This document shows, one piece after another, positions 40,307-48,704 of a stretch of 53,194 bases of DNA. Position numbers and translations under genes: made by a program. The notes under the pieces are model-generated. The model saw only the letters and a list, made by a program, of their open reading frames with translations. It ran no database searches and was not told the origin of the DNA. The stretch lies in NCBI GenBank assembly GCA_002401485.1, contig NVTF01000003.1, forward strand, positions 1-53,194, written 5' to 3'. How positions within the stretch are numbered: the stretch's first letter is position 1; the number at the start of each line of letters is the position of its first letter. Source of the stretch: Elusimicrobiota bacterium. Its GTDB lineage: Bacteria > Elusimicrobiota > Elusimicrobia > UBA1565.

Positions 40307-41537
40307 CGTGATTCCCCTCATCCTCGGATTCACCCGGCGCCGCCCCAGGCTCATCGATGAAATTCATTTTTTCCGGTTCTTCTTCCTGGGCCGTCTCAAG
40401 CGTCGCCCCTCCCTCTACATCAGTCCAAGCCTTAAGCGTGTTATCGACCGGGGCAGGCTCGTCGCTTGAGGTCGGAGGTTCAAAGAAGGTCGCTTCAACG
40501 TCGGCTTTCTCAGCAGCCTCCGCTTCCAATTTCGCGGCTTCTTCAGCGGCGATGCGTTCCGACGCACGTTCGACCGGAGCCCGATCGGGAGGCAGTTCAA
40601 ATTCATCCGGCTGTTTAGGTTGTTTGGCGATGATTTCATCCCGCTTCGCACGCTCCGCCAGATACTCGCGAGCGGCGGCTATGGCGCTTTCATCCAACTC
40701 GCCGACCAGAGGTTCAGTCTTGCGAGGTCGCTTCCACGGCGGAGCACCTTTCGCGGTCTCCACCGGCGCAGGGTCCTCAGCAGGTTCTTGCGGGGTGTCG
40801 GAAGCCCAAACGGGAAACAACTCCTCCTCCTTGGCCTCCTTGGTGTAAATCATGATCGCGGCGTAGGGTGTATCCTGGCGGGCGAATACCCGCTGAGTCT
40901 TAATCAACTCCAACAACGCCATGAAGCAGGTGACGATCGCACGGCGACGCGTTTCACCCGCAAACACATCGATGAGCCGAATATAGGACTTCGCTTTGAG
41001 CATGTTAAGAATCTTGTCGATCTTGTCTTCAATCGGATACGCTTCGCCTTCAACGATGCGGCCGTCCTCCTCCGCTCGATCGAGCACTTCCCGCAGGGTT
41101 GCCAACAAATCAAAGATTTGGATATTGAGCGCCTTATCGCGCTCTTCAAATTGCGGTGCCCCCCGGTAGAAAACATTTTGAAATTCTTCCGACCGCCTTT
41201 TCAGGAAATTCGCGACCTCTTTAAACTTCTGATATTCAACAAGCTTAGCGACCAGTTCACTGCGCGGATCGGGGCCCACCTCCTCCTCGGGCATTTCGGC
41301 CGAGGGAAGCAGACTCTTCGCCTTGATCTGCAGCAGCGTCGACGCCATCACTAGAAACTCGCCGACGACCTCAAGATTCAGTTCCTGCATGAGGTCGAGG
41401 TACTCAATGTACTCCTTGGTGATCTTAGAGATCTCGATATTCAAAATATCGAGATCATTCTTCTTGATCAGGAAAAGAAGAAGATCGAGGGGGCCTTCAA
41501 AAATCTCAAGATTGACGCGGTAGTTTTTCGTAGTCAT
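40299..41537 (-). CDS. scpA: Condensin kleisin ScpA with long acidic C-terminal extension
   Basis: 412 residues; usual ScpA has about 240-280. The kleisin part is about 1-245: YRVNLEIFEGPLDLLLFLIK, LVMASTLLQIKAKSLLP, and the C-terminal winged helix CFMALLELIKTQRVFARQ. The remaining 165 residues are rich in Glu, Ala and Pro with short helical charged stretches (AAREYLAERAKRDEIIAKQP). This tail is not part of the SMC-kleisin fold and has no family I know. It overlaps trpS by one base and scpB by eight. It links SMC heads and ScpB. Confidence 0.95.
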   Translation of the reverse strand: MTTKNYRVNLEIFEGPLDLLLFLIKKNDLDILNIEISKITKEYIEYLDLMQELNLEVVGEFLVMASTLLQIKAKSLLPSAEMPEEEVGPDPRSELVAKLVEYQKFKEVANFLKRRSEEFQNVFYRGAPQFEERDKALNIQIFDLLATLREVLDRAEEDGRIVEGEAYPIEDKIDKILNMLKAKSYIRLIDVFAGETRRRAIVTCFMALLELIKTQRVFARQDTPYAAIMIYTKEAKEEELFPVWASDTPQEPAEDPAPVETAKGAPPWKRPRKTEPLVGELDESAIAAAREYLAERAKRDEIIAKQPKQPDEFELPPDRAPVERASERIAAEEAAKLEAEAAEKADVEATFFEPPTSSDEPAPVDNTLKAWTDVEGGATLETAQEEEPEKMNFIDEPGAAPGESEDEGNHDV

Positions 41538-42628
41538 CAGCGTAAATTCATCGCCTTGCGTACGCGCTCCATCGTCGCCTCGGCCGAATCACGCGCCTTC
41601 GCGCTTCCGGCCTCAAGAATCTCTTCAACCAGTCCGGGCTTGTCGTATTTCGCCCGCTTCTCGCGAAACTCCGCGAACGGACCGTCCATCGATCCAAGCA
41701 GGTCTTTCTTGCACTGGAAACATCCGATTTGTCCCGCCTTGCATTCGACCTCACGGCGATCGGCAAAATCGCTGTACAGCTTGTGCATCGCAAAAACGAC
41801 GCAGCCCTCGGGATGTCCGGGGTCGTCCTTGCGAATTTTCATTGGATCGGTATACATATCCATAACTTTCGGTGACAGCGAATCCACCGTTTCAAAAAGG
41901 TCGATCCCGTTTCCGTATGATTTCGACATCTTGCGGGAATCGATGCCCGGGACCTTGCGGTTTTGGGTGACGATCGGTTTGGGCTCCACAAGAACATCCC
42001 CATAAACACCGTTAAAGCGACGCACAATCTCGCGAGAAATTTCGAGGTGCGGCAATTGGTCCTGCCCAACGGGGACCAGCCCCGCGCCATACACCGCGAT
42101 GTCTGCGGTTTGCATGACGGGATAACTCAAAAACCCGGACGTTCTCAATTCCAGCCGGTTTTTCTTCGGATCGGGCTTGATGGCTTCCAGGGGAGCCTGG
42201 GCCACTTTTTGGCGGATCTCTTTGGAGATTACACCCGCGCCTTCAAGCGCTTTGGAAAGCTTGGTCTTTCCAAGCTCCTGCAGCTGTTCCTTGTATGTGG
42301 GATTGTTCTCAAGCCACGAAATCGGCGTGATCATGCCCAGCAGCAGGGTCAACTCAGCGTTTTGCGGGACAAACGACTGGCGGAAAAATACGCACTTTTC
42401 AGGATCCAGACCGGCGGTGAGCCAGTCCAGAACCATATCGCGCACATCCTCGTTTAGACGGGCCGTATTCTCATACCCGGTTGTGAGCATGTGCCAATCC
42501 GCGACACCAAAAAAACACTCATACTCGTCCTGAAGCTCAATCCATTTTTCGAGAGCCCCGTAGTAATTCCCCAAATGCAGGCGTCCCGTAGGACGCATAC
42601 CCGACATCACAATTCCTTTCTTAGCCAT
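41537..42628 (-). CDS. trpS: Tryptophanyl-tRNA synthetase
   Basis: 363 residues, class I. The HIGH-type motif is HLGN (18-21) in GRLHLGNYYGALEKW, and KMSKS appears as SRKMSKSYGNGIDLF. A cysteine cluster CKAGQIGCFQCKKDL near the C-terminal third is common in TrpS and could bind a metal. It charges tRNA-Trp. The gene starts three bases after the M50 protease stop and its TGA overlaps the scpA ATG. Confidence 0.97.
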   Translation of the reverse strand: MAKKGIVMSGMRPTGRLHLGNYYGALEKWIELQDEYECFFGVADWHMLTTGYENTARLNEDVRDMVLDWLTAGLDPEKCVFFRQSFVPQNAELTLLLGMITPISWLENNPTYKEQLQELGKTKLSKALEGAGVISKEIRQKVAQAPLEAIKPDPKKNRLELRTSGFLSYPVMQTADIAVYGAGLVPVGQDQLPHLEISREIVRRFNGVYGDVLVEPKPIVTQNRKVPGIDSRKMSKSYGNGIDLFETVDSLSPKVMDMYTDPMKIRKDDPGHPEGCVVFAMHKLYSDFADRREVECKAGQIGCFQCKKDLLGSMDGPFAEFREKRAKYDKPGLVEEILEAGSAKARDSAEATMERVRKAMNLR

Positions 42629-42631
42629 GCG

Positions 42632-43267
42632 TCATCCCAGTAGACCTATCCAGCCCCAAATGTCGAGCGTGACCCGAATTGCGGGCATCACAATCGCGCC
42701 GAGCATTCCCGTTACCAGCATCACGAGGATGATAAATCCTCCGTAGGGAATATGTCGATTGTAGAGCTTCGCAAGAGGTTGTGCCAACACCCCGCCCAAG
42801 ACCTTGCTTCCATCGAGCGGGTGGACCGGCAGGAGGTTAAAAAACGCCAAAAACAAATTAAGCGTAGCCGTAAATAAAATGACTTCAAGCCACAAACCGC
42901 GCGTCTCGACCCCTACGCCCGGGATCACTGACACAACCTTAAACAGGATCGCGGCACCAAAAGCGAGAACGACATTTGCGAGAGGTCCAACAAGCGCAAC
43001 ACGGATCGCATCGCGGCGGGGATCTTTCATCTGCTTGGAATTAATCGGCACAGGTTTCGCCCATCCAAACATAGGGTTGCCCGTCAAGACGCACAGCATC
43101 GGCATGAAGATGGTTCCAAAAGGATCAACATGCGCGGCCGGGTCCAGTGTGAGGCGTCCGGCACGTTCCGCCGTATCGTCTCCACAGACAGAGGCAACCC
43201 AGCCATGGCAAAATTCATGCACCACAACGGAGAACATTAGCACGGGCAACTGGAAAAGCCACTCCAC
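42632..43267 (-). CDS. M50-family site-2 protease homologue (rhomboid-size, no PDZ)
   Basis: 211 residues with four or five TM helices. Zinc motif HEFCH at 17-21 (HExxH) and the second ligand motif in NLLPVHPLDGSKVL. No PDZ or CBS domain, so it belongs to the small M50 group often beside trpS and scpA. It cleaves membrane proteins inside the bilayer; the substrate is unknown. It follows the HEAT-like gene by 40 bp, which contain nothing notable. Confidence 0.93.
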   Translation of the reverse strand: MEWLFQLPVLMFSVVVHEFCHGWVASVCGDDTAERAGRLTLDPAAHVDPFGTIFMPMLCVLTGNPMFGWAKPVPINSKQMKDPRRDAIRVALVGPLANVVLAFGAAILFKVVSVIPGVGVETRGLWLEVILFTATLNLFLAFFNLLPVHPLDGSKVLGGVLAQPLAKLYNRHIPYGGFIILVMLVTGMLGAIVMPAIRVTLDIWGWIGLLG

Positions 43268-43307
43268 GACGGAGATTGTACCTATTTCCGTCGGGAGTGG
43301 GATAGTG

Positions 43308-43688
43308 TTATTGCGGCAGGGGATTGCCGTCGTCGAATAACGCCGCCGTCAGCAATTCCCACTTTTTAGGCATCGAGAGAGCGGAAAATTCCATGTCCGG
43401 CAGCACTTCCCACGCCGCCATTAGAACCGCGACCGACTCGCAGGGATCCTCCCAAACAGCCTTCACCAAGGAAATATCTTCGCGCCTGCACGTCACGCCC
43501 AGAGTGCGAACTGCGGTTTCCCGGATTCGCGAATCTTCCTCCTGAAGTAAGGCCCTGATCGCCAAATGCCGGCCCCGCCGGTCTCCATATCCTCCCAACT
43601 CTTCGGCGATCTGCAATTTCAGAAAGAGGCTCTCGGCCTTCTCGTATTTCGCTTGAAGCAATTCCAACGAGTGCTCGTTTTTTTTCAT
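43308..43688 (-). CDS. Small HEAT-repeat-like protein
   Basis: 126 residues, all helical. The pattern GRHLAIRALLQEEDSRIRET followed by AVRTLGVTCRREDISLVKAV and AVLMAAWEVLPD resembles two or three HEAT repeats as found in protein-interaction scaffolds. No signal peptide. Its ATG overlaps the DUF2339 stop as ATGA, so both are translated together. Function unknown. Confidence 0.75.
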   Translation of the reverse strand: MKKNEHSLELLQAKYEKAESLFLKLQIAEELGGYGDRRGRHLAIRALLQEEDSRIRETAVRTLGVTCRREDISLVKAVWEDPCESVAVLMAAWEVLPDMEFSALSMPKKWELLTAALFDDGNPLPQ

Positions 43689-46507
43689 GAGAGAGACTCC
43701 TCCAAGTCCGGCGAGAAACGCTGATAGAGAAACGAAGCCGCGATCAAAACCGCGGACAGCCCAATCAGCGACGCGACCCGATACAGCTGCTCCAATAGCC
43801 AGATGTCATGCAGAAATAACTTGCCAATTGTGACCGAAAGCAGCAACACACTTCCTAAACGCGCCCCACGACTATTGCGGAACAAGCCGATCACCAGAAG
43901 GGTGATGCCAAAGGCGCCCCAACCCAAAGAATAACTCAGGTCCATAGCGAGATTTCCTCCCGCGAAAAACAGGATCGTTGCTCCGGTACTAAAGAAGTCC
44001 GCAATCTCGATGTTGAGAAGCAGGAAGGCGAGAATGGTTCCACCCGCTTCAAGCGCGGCGGTCACAGGACAACCGGCCCACTCTTCCTCCTTAGGACTCC
44101 ACAGCCGCGCCGCCGCGAAGAAACTCGCGATGACGGCGCCATAAACCCCGAGGAACCAATTAAAAACGGGGAGACCGGCCCTGGAGTGATAAAAGAACAC
44201 TGCGGGGTTGGCCGCGAGACGTACAAACGCGACCGCCAGCAGCCCGCCGGCCCACAATTTGAGTCCTTCATGGGGAAGCTTCCGATACAACACCAGCAGT
44301 GCGGCACCCTCAAACGCCCACGCAAGCGTGATCCACTCCTTATCGAACTGCAGCGGAACAATCAAACTCACAAAAAACAGGGTGACCCCGCCAAACCATG
44401 CGATCCGTGTTTTATGAGTCGGATCCGTGAGTTCATCCTCACCCACAATCTGATAACACGCAGCCGCGTACAGGACCGCAAATAATGCGGGGAGAACTCC
44501 GATGAGTGAATTGCCGAGGCTTGCCGAAACGGCGGCATGAATCGGGAGAAACATCGCGGGACCCGACAGAGCCGCGACCGTCCACACAGGGGAGCGTTCC
44601 TTAGGAACTTCAGGATCCAGAAAGGGAATGGTCGCCACCGAGCCGAACAAAATCCCAAACCATGGGAGCACCTGCGCATAGTCGGTCATCGATCGCGCGG
44701 GCGCACCCCACGCCGTGCATACGATCCAAATCCCCCCCAGCAGTCCCCACGCCGCGTCATCATTGCCGAGACGTCGGATCAGAAACACGTTCATCGCGAC
44801 AACCAAGGAGGTGAACAGAAACGGCAAATGTATCGCGCCGGGAACACGGACAACCGCGATTGCAATGAGCACAAACGGTGTCAAACTCGACAACGCCGCC
44901 AGCGACGCTGCGCCCGACGCTGGCTTCTCGCCCTGCAGACGTGTGCCCAAGGCGAAGAATCCGGCGGAAAATACACCCAGCACCACGTAAAACTCGCCGA
45001 TCGGCAGCACATCAACACTCATCCCTAAAAGGCCCATGGACCCAAGTAAGACAAAGGTACAGAGACGCGTCATTCCAAGCGTCACCGCCGCAGTGATCGC
45101 GGCCGCATCAATTAAGAGCACCGCAAACCACAGGCCGGTTGCGTCGCCAAAACCCCGCAGCACGGGAACGCCGATGAGCGCCAACATCACGACCGGCAGA
45201 TACCCTGAAAACTCAAACGGTTTCGCGTCCGGCTCCATCTGCTCCAGAATCCACGGGAACGCGGCATGCAGCAGCGCAAAGACACTTGAGAAAACCAGCC
45301 CTGCCGTCAGGGTGGCCTCGTTCATCGAATCTCCCATCCAAAGCCCAAGAAGAATTGCCGTAAGGACTCCCGCTGTCCCGTGATATACCCGGAAACCTTC
45401 TTTGCGCAGCGCCAAGGCCGCAACCAAGACGCCGCAAAACATGAGCAGCGAGAAAATAATCCACGGATGCCCAGGAGCCGTCTGGACAAATAGCGCTAGA
45501 GCCGCAAACGGGAAGGCGACAAACGGCATCGCCCCCGCGGCCGAATCAAGATCATCCTCCTCGACGCCCCGCAGCACGGATATTTCCCGGGCCGCGACAA
45601 ACAACAAAGGAAAAAACGCAAAGATGCCCGCCGCGAGCAGCGTATTGCCGTCGTTAAAATACCGCAGCATCCAACTCCATTGCGTAAGCGCGGTACCCGC
45701 AGCCGCCATCACCGCGAGAAACCCCCACCGCTTGCGAATCACCGTCGCGAAAATTCCAAGGTTGAGCACGGCGATGTAGCTAAACAACAAGAATGCGTGA
45801 TCATTTCCCATCGAGAGCAGCGGCGGGGTAAGAAACCCCGAGACCAAGGCGATGACGGCGATATATCGCGAATTCATTCGCTCCGACAAAAGAAATGCCG
45901 CCAATGTCGTCGCAGCCATCAACACGGCGGCGACGCCCATCGTCACGAAGCCGAACTTCGCGTGGGCGGCGAAGATGTCCGCATAGAGAATGCCGATCCC
46001 CGCGGCGCATAACGTATGGGCGGTGACGAGAATCGCTTTCTCGCCCCCCCACTCCAAACGTAGGCCGGCAATGATCGCCGCGATGCCCACACCCGCACCC
46101 ATCGTGATTCGCATAAGCGGGGTGATGAGATCATGCTCAATCGAATACTTCACAAAGAAAGCCGCACCCAAAAAGAGCGCAAATCCTCCGACCCAGGAAA
46201 AGACCTGGCCGGCAGTAAAATCCTCCCAAGAAAGAGGCCACTCGAAAGCAGGCTCCACATTCGGAATGTCCTTTTTCGAAGCAGGTTCCGGCTTGGGAGC
46301 CGCGAGAGCCGGTTTGGCCTTCATCGGTAGACCCTTTTTGGGAGCCGCCGGAGGCACCTGAGGGGACGAAGCAGGCTGGGCTGGCTTGTCGCCTCTTAAT
46401 TCCCGAATAGCGTCCGCATGCTGATCGAGCCGCTTCAGCGCCTGCCGAGACCAAAAAAACGAGGCAGATGCTGCAAAAAACGTCCAGATGTAGAGTAGAG
46501 AGTCCAT
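43685..46507 (-). CDS. DUF2339 large polytopic membrane protein
   Basis: 940 residues. An N-terminal anchor (LLYIWTFFAASASFFWS) and Pro/Ala-rich cytoplasmic linker are followed by the DUF2339 start: PLSWEDFTAGQVFSWVGGFA, then LFLGAAFFVKYSIEHDLITP. About 25 hydrophobic helices follow. The family is conserved but biochemically uncharacterised. AGAGG six bases before the ATG supports the start. Its promoter region (46508-46716) carries copy 2 of the 32-bp repeat near where a -35 would be, with a TATAAA further down; IS481 lies just upstream. Confidence 0.9.
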   Translation of the reverse strand: MDSLLYIWTFFAASASFFWSRQALKRLDQHADAIRELRGDKPAQPASSPQVPPAAPKKGLPMKAKPALAAPKPEPASKKDIPNVEPAFEWPLSWEDFTAGQVFSWVGGFALFLGAAFFVKYSIEHDLITPLMRITMGAGVGIAAIIAGLRLEWGGEKAILVTAHTLCAAGIGILYADIFAAHAKFGFVTMGVAAVLMAATTLAAFLLSERMNSRYIAVIALVSGFLTPPLLSMGNDHAFLLFSYIAVLNLGIFATVIRKRWGFLAVMAAAGTALTQWSWMLRYFNDGNTLLAAGIFAFFPLLFVAAREISVLRGVEEDDLDSAAGAMPFVAFPFAALALFVQTAPGHPWIIFSLLMFCGVLVAALALRKEGFRVYHGTAGVLTAILLGLWMGDSMNEATLTAGLVFSSVFALLHAAFPWILEQMEPDAKPFEFSGYLPVVMLALIGVPVLRGFGDATGLWFAVLLIDAAAITAAVTLGMTRLCTFVLLGSMGLLGMSVDVLPIGEFYVVLGVFSAGFFALGTRLQGEKPASGAASLAALSSLTPFVLIAIAVVRVPGAIHLPFLFTSLVVAMNVFLIRRLGNDDAAWGLLGGIWIVCTAWGAPARSMTDYAQVLPWFGILFGSVATIPFLDPEVPKERSPVWTVAALSGPAMFLPIHAAVSASLGNSLIGVLPALFAVLYAAACYQIVGEDELTDPTHKTRIAWFGGVTLFFVSLIVPLQFDKEWITLAWAFEGAALLVLYRKLPHEGLKLWAGGLLAVAFVRLAANPAVFFYHSRAGLPVFNWFLGVYGAVIASFFAAARLWSPKEEEWAGCPVTAALEAGGTILAFLLLNIEIADFFSTGATILFFAGGNLAMDLSYSLGWGAFGITLLVIGLFRNSRGARLGSVLLLSVTIGKLFLHDIWLLEQLYRVASLIGLSAVLIAASFLYQRFSPDLEESLS

Positions 46508-46716
46508 AATTTACCTCTACCCAGGGAGGAGCAATTTATATGCCAGTGGAGAGGTGCCAGGCACCGCGTGCGTTTGTTGCGTTTAGATCGTGGGCAATGA
46601 AGGAATTGAAAACTTATGCGCAACGGTCCTTGGAGAAATAGGCTCTCCGATCTTAAAAAGTTCTTATTTTTCCTACCCCGAACTAGCCCCGGGGCTAATG
46701 CCGGTCACTCTAAAGG
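46508..46716. other. Intergenic spacer between DUF2339 gene and IS481
   Basis: Contains copy 2 of the 32-bp repeat, a TATAAA on the minus strand about 38 bases before the DUF2339 ATG without a matching -35, and a short GC palindrome (AGCCCCGGGGCT) near 46685-46696. No ORF with a ribosome site was seen. Confidence 0.6.
46555..46586. repeat. 32-bp dispersed repeat, copy 2
   Basis: Identical to 27929-27960. Here the palindrome is complete (GGTGCCAGGCACC, from 46553), while in copy 1 one outer base differs. Located 48 bases upstream of the DUF2339 start. Confidence 0.85.
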
Positions 46717-46768
46717 TGGTACAAACCGGGTACATAGGTAACAGAGTAGACCGGGCACATAGGTAACA
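46717..46768 (+). repeat. Left terminal inverted repeat of IS481
   Basis: Two units, ACCGGGTACATAGGTAACAG and ACCGGGCACATAGGTAACAG, separated by five bases. The inner 23 bases match the right end exactly in inverted orientation. The outer edge (TGGTACAA against TGTGCAA) needs a one-base gap, so the exact boundary may be off by a few bases. Confidence 0.8.
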
Positions 46769-46797
46769 GCTAAGGCTAAAGCAAGGAGGACTCGCTT

Positions 46798-47982
46798 ATG
46801 CCCTGGAAGGAGACTTGTGTGATGAATGAAAAACGTAAATTTATATTGGATTGGCTATGTGGGGATTGGACTATGCTTGCTCTTTGTGAGCATTTTGGAA
46901 TAAGCAGAAAGACGGGTTATAAAATCCTAGGTCGTTTTAAAGTAGAAGGCTTGTTGGGTTTGGAAGCACGCTCAAAAGCACCTGTGAGGCATCCAAACGA
47001 AACCGCGGAGGAAATTCAATTGGCAGTGTTGGCGCAGCGTCGCAAGCATCCGTATTGGGGTCCCCGAAAACTTCGGCGTCGCTTGCAGGATTTGTATCCG
47101 AAAGTCGCGTGGCCTGCGGCGAGCACGATAGGGACTCTTCTGAAACATAAAGGACTGTCGCGTCCCCGTCGCCGTTCACGACGGGTATCGATTTATTCGG
47201 GACCGTTTGACCTTGGTTTAGAACCCAACGATGTTTGGGGTGCCGATTTTAAAGGCTGGTTCCGTACGGGCGACGGTTTGCGAATCGATCCTTTTACCGT
47301 GAGCGACCTTGCGAGCCGCTATTTACTGTTATGCAGGGCTGTAAAAAGGCCCGACGGGGAAAACGTGCAGGACCATTTGACGGGGTTGTTTCGTGAGTTC
47401 GGTCTTCCGCAGGCATTACGCACTGACAATGGTTCCCCGTTTGCATCATTAGGTGCCGGGGGTCTATCGAAATTATCAATCTGGCTAATCAAGTTAGGAA
47501 TTCGACCGGAACGGATTCGTCCGGGACACCCTGAAGAAAATGGGATTCACGAGCGTATGCATAAGACGCTTAAGCAAGAAACGGCGAATCCACCTAAAGC
47601 TAACGAATCGTCTCAGCAACGTGCCTTTGACCGTTTTGTTGCGGAATACAACGATGAACGCCCGCACGAAGGGTTGGAGATGAAAACCCCGACACAGATC
47701 TATCGGACCTCGGAGCGTGATTTTCCATCTCGTTTACGGGAGCTGGAGTATCGATCCCCAATGAGCGTACGCAGAGTGTCTTCAAATGGAACGTTTAAAT
47801 GGCGACGGAAATGCGTTTTCATTGGCAACGCCTTAGTTGGAGAAACGATCGGAATTATGGAGGAAGAATCAGGGACCTGCCGAGCTTATTTTGGGCAGAT
47901 TTACCTTGGGGAATTTGATCAAAATGAGGCAGGAAGTACGTCTGTCACGGGGAGCAGGGTGTTACCTATGTGCCCGGTCTAA
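46798..47982 (+). CDS. IS481-family transposase (DDE integrase core)
   Basis: 394 residues. N-terminus MPWKETCVMNEKRKFILDWL and ALCEHFGISRKTGYKILGRF form the helix-turn-helix typical of IS481. The rve integrase core has the DDE triad: Asp in VWGADFKGWF, Asp in ALRTDNGSPFASL, Glu in PEENGIHERMHKTLK. A C-terminal region with CVFIGNALVGETIGI ends the protein. Frame intact, so it may be active. AAGGAGG eight bases before the ATG supports the start. The stop lies inside the right inverted repeat. Confidence 0.95.
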   Translation: MPWKETCVMNEKRKFILDWLCGDWTMLALCEHFGISRKTGYKILGRFKVEGLLGLEARSKAPVRHPNETAEEIQLAVLAQRRKHPYWGPRKLRRRLQDLYPKVAWPAASTIGTLLKHKGLSRPRRRSRRVSIYSGPFDLGLEPNDVWGADFKGWFRTGDGLRIDPFTVSDLASRYLLLCRAVKRPDGENVQDHLTGLFREFGLPQALRTDNGSPFASLGAGGLSKLSIWLIKLGIRPERIRPGHPEENGIHERMHKTLKQETANPPKANESSQQRAFDRFVAEYNDERPHEGLEMKTPTQIYRTSERDFPSRLRELEYRSPMSVRRVSSNGTFKWRRKCVFIGNALVGETIGIMEEESGTCRAYFGQIYLGEFDQNEAGSTSVTGSRVLPMCPV

Positions 47983-48009
47983 AGTGTCACCTATGTCCCG
48001 GGTTGCACA
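47960..48009 (+). repeat. Right terminal inverted repeat of IS481
   Basis: Read on the minus strand it holds CCCGGGACATAGGTGACAC and ACCGGGCACATAGGTAACAC separated by five bases, mirroring the left end. The outer end reads TGTGCAA, fitting the TGT ends usual in this family. Confidence 0.8.
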
Positions 48010-48020
48010 GCGGAAAATTC

Positions 48021-48704
48021 TTAAACTCGCTGATCATCAGCCGCGATCAACGGCTCAATAAACCGAAACGCCCCGCCCCGCACAACCGGACCACGCGCCG
48101 GACACAAAATATCGACGTCGATTTTGGCGAGGGCCTCGACAGACTTTCTTAAATAAGGAACATCGAAAGCCCCGACTCCAACCGCGAGAGCTTTTCCTTC
48201 ATTGGAAAACATATCCCCGCAAATTAAAATCTGCTTCACCGGATCATAAAACGAAAGCGACCCCGCAGTCGGGCCCGGCGTGTGCAGAACCTGCCAATGG
48301 GGAAAGCCGGTCGGCGGAATACCGGGTTCGGCCGGCATCACGGACTCAACGGGCGAAAACGGAAACGCTTTTTTCCGTTTTCGCTTTTTAAAAAACCCGC
48401 CTATCTCAGACATCGGCTTAGCCCCGGTCAGAAATGGAATTTCCCGCGGATGGGCAAACACTCGGACGGGACGTTTGCCGATAAGAACCGATAATCCTCC
48501 CGCACTCTCAGGATCGGCGTGCGTCAACACGACGCGTCCAACGTCATTCCAATCCCAACCATTGTCCATCATTTCAAACAAGAGGGCATCGACGGAAGGG
48601 GCATCCCCTGTGTCCACCAGGGTCAGGTCCTTGGTGCCCACAACAATAAATACATTGGTTGTCGACGCCTCCAACTGAAACAGATTCTCGGCAATGCGCT
48701 TCAT
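48021..48704 (-). CDS. Metallo-beta-lactamase-fold protein lacking metal ligands
   Basis: 227 residues with the MBL order: LVDTGDAPSVDALLFEMMDN, VGRVVLTHADPESAGGLSVL, HTPGPTAGSLSFYDPVKQIL, ICGDMFSNEG. The ligands are largely lost: HxHxDH reads HADPES, the TPGHT histidine is Pro (TPGPT), and the C-terminal GHG is ARG. Only the first His and the Asp of GDMF remain. It is probably a non-catalytic member or one with a changed site. Its ATG overlaps the cyclophilin stop by one base. The stop lies 12 bases from IS481; the C-terminus appears complete. Confidence 0.85.
   Translation of the reverse strand: MKRIAENLFQLEASTTNVFIVVGTKDLTLVDTGDAPSVDALLFEMMDNGWDWNDVGRVVLTHADPESAGGLSVLIGKRPVRVFAHPREIPFLTGAKPMSEIGGFFKKRKRKKAFPFSPVESVMPAEPGIPPTGFPHWQVLHTPGPTAGSLSFYDPVKQILICGDMFSNEGKALAVGVGAFDVPYLRKSVEALAKIDVDILCPARGPVVRGGAFRFIEPLIAADDQRV

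Larger units (their letters stand above)
46717..48009 (+). mobile_element. IS481-family insertion sequence, apparently complete
   Basis: About 1293 bp bounded by related terminal inverted repeats (46717-46768 and 47960-48009) with one transposase gene. Each end holds two tandem copies of a 19-20 bp unit around ACCGGGCACATAGGTAACA. The last transposase codons lie in the right repeat. I see no convincing target duplication. Inserted between the MBL-fold gene (stop 12 bases from the right end) and the DUF2339 gene without breaking either. Transposase base and codon use is less GC-rich than its neighbours, as expected for a transferred element. Confidence 0.88.

Noticed and set aside
41537-42628. 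tRNA gene or T-box near trpS
   Set aside because: The spacers on both sides are only a few bases long; no room for either and no cloverleaf seen.
46700-48025. Target-site duplication flanking IS481
   Set aside because: Flanks (ACTCTAAAGG on the left, GCGGAAAATT on the right) share no clear direct repeat at any plausible boundary.
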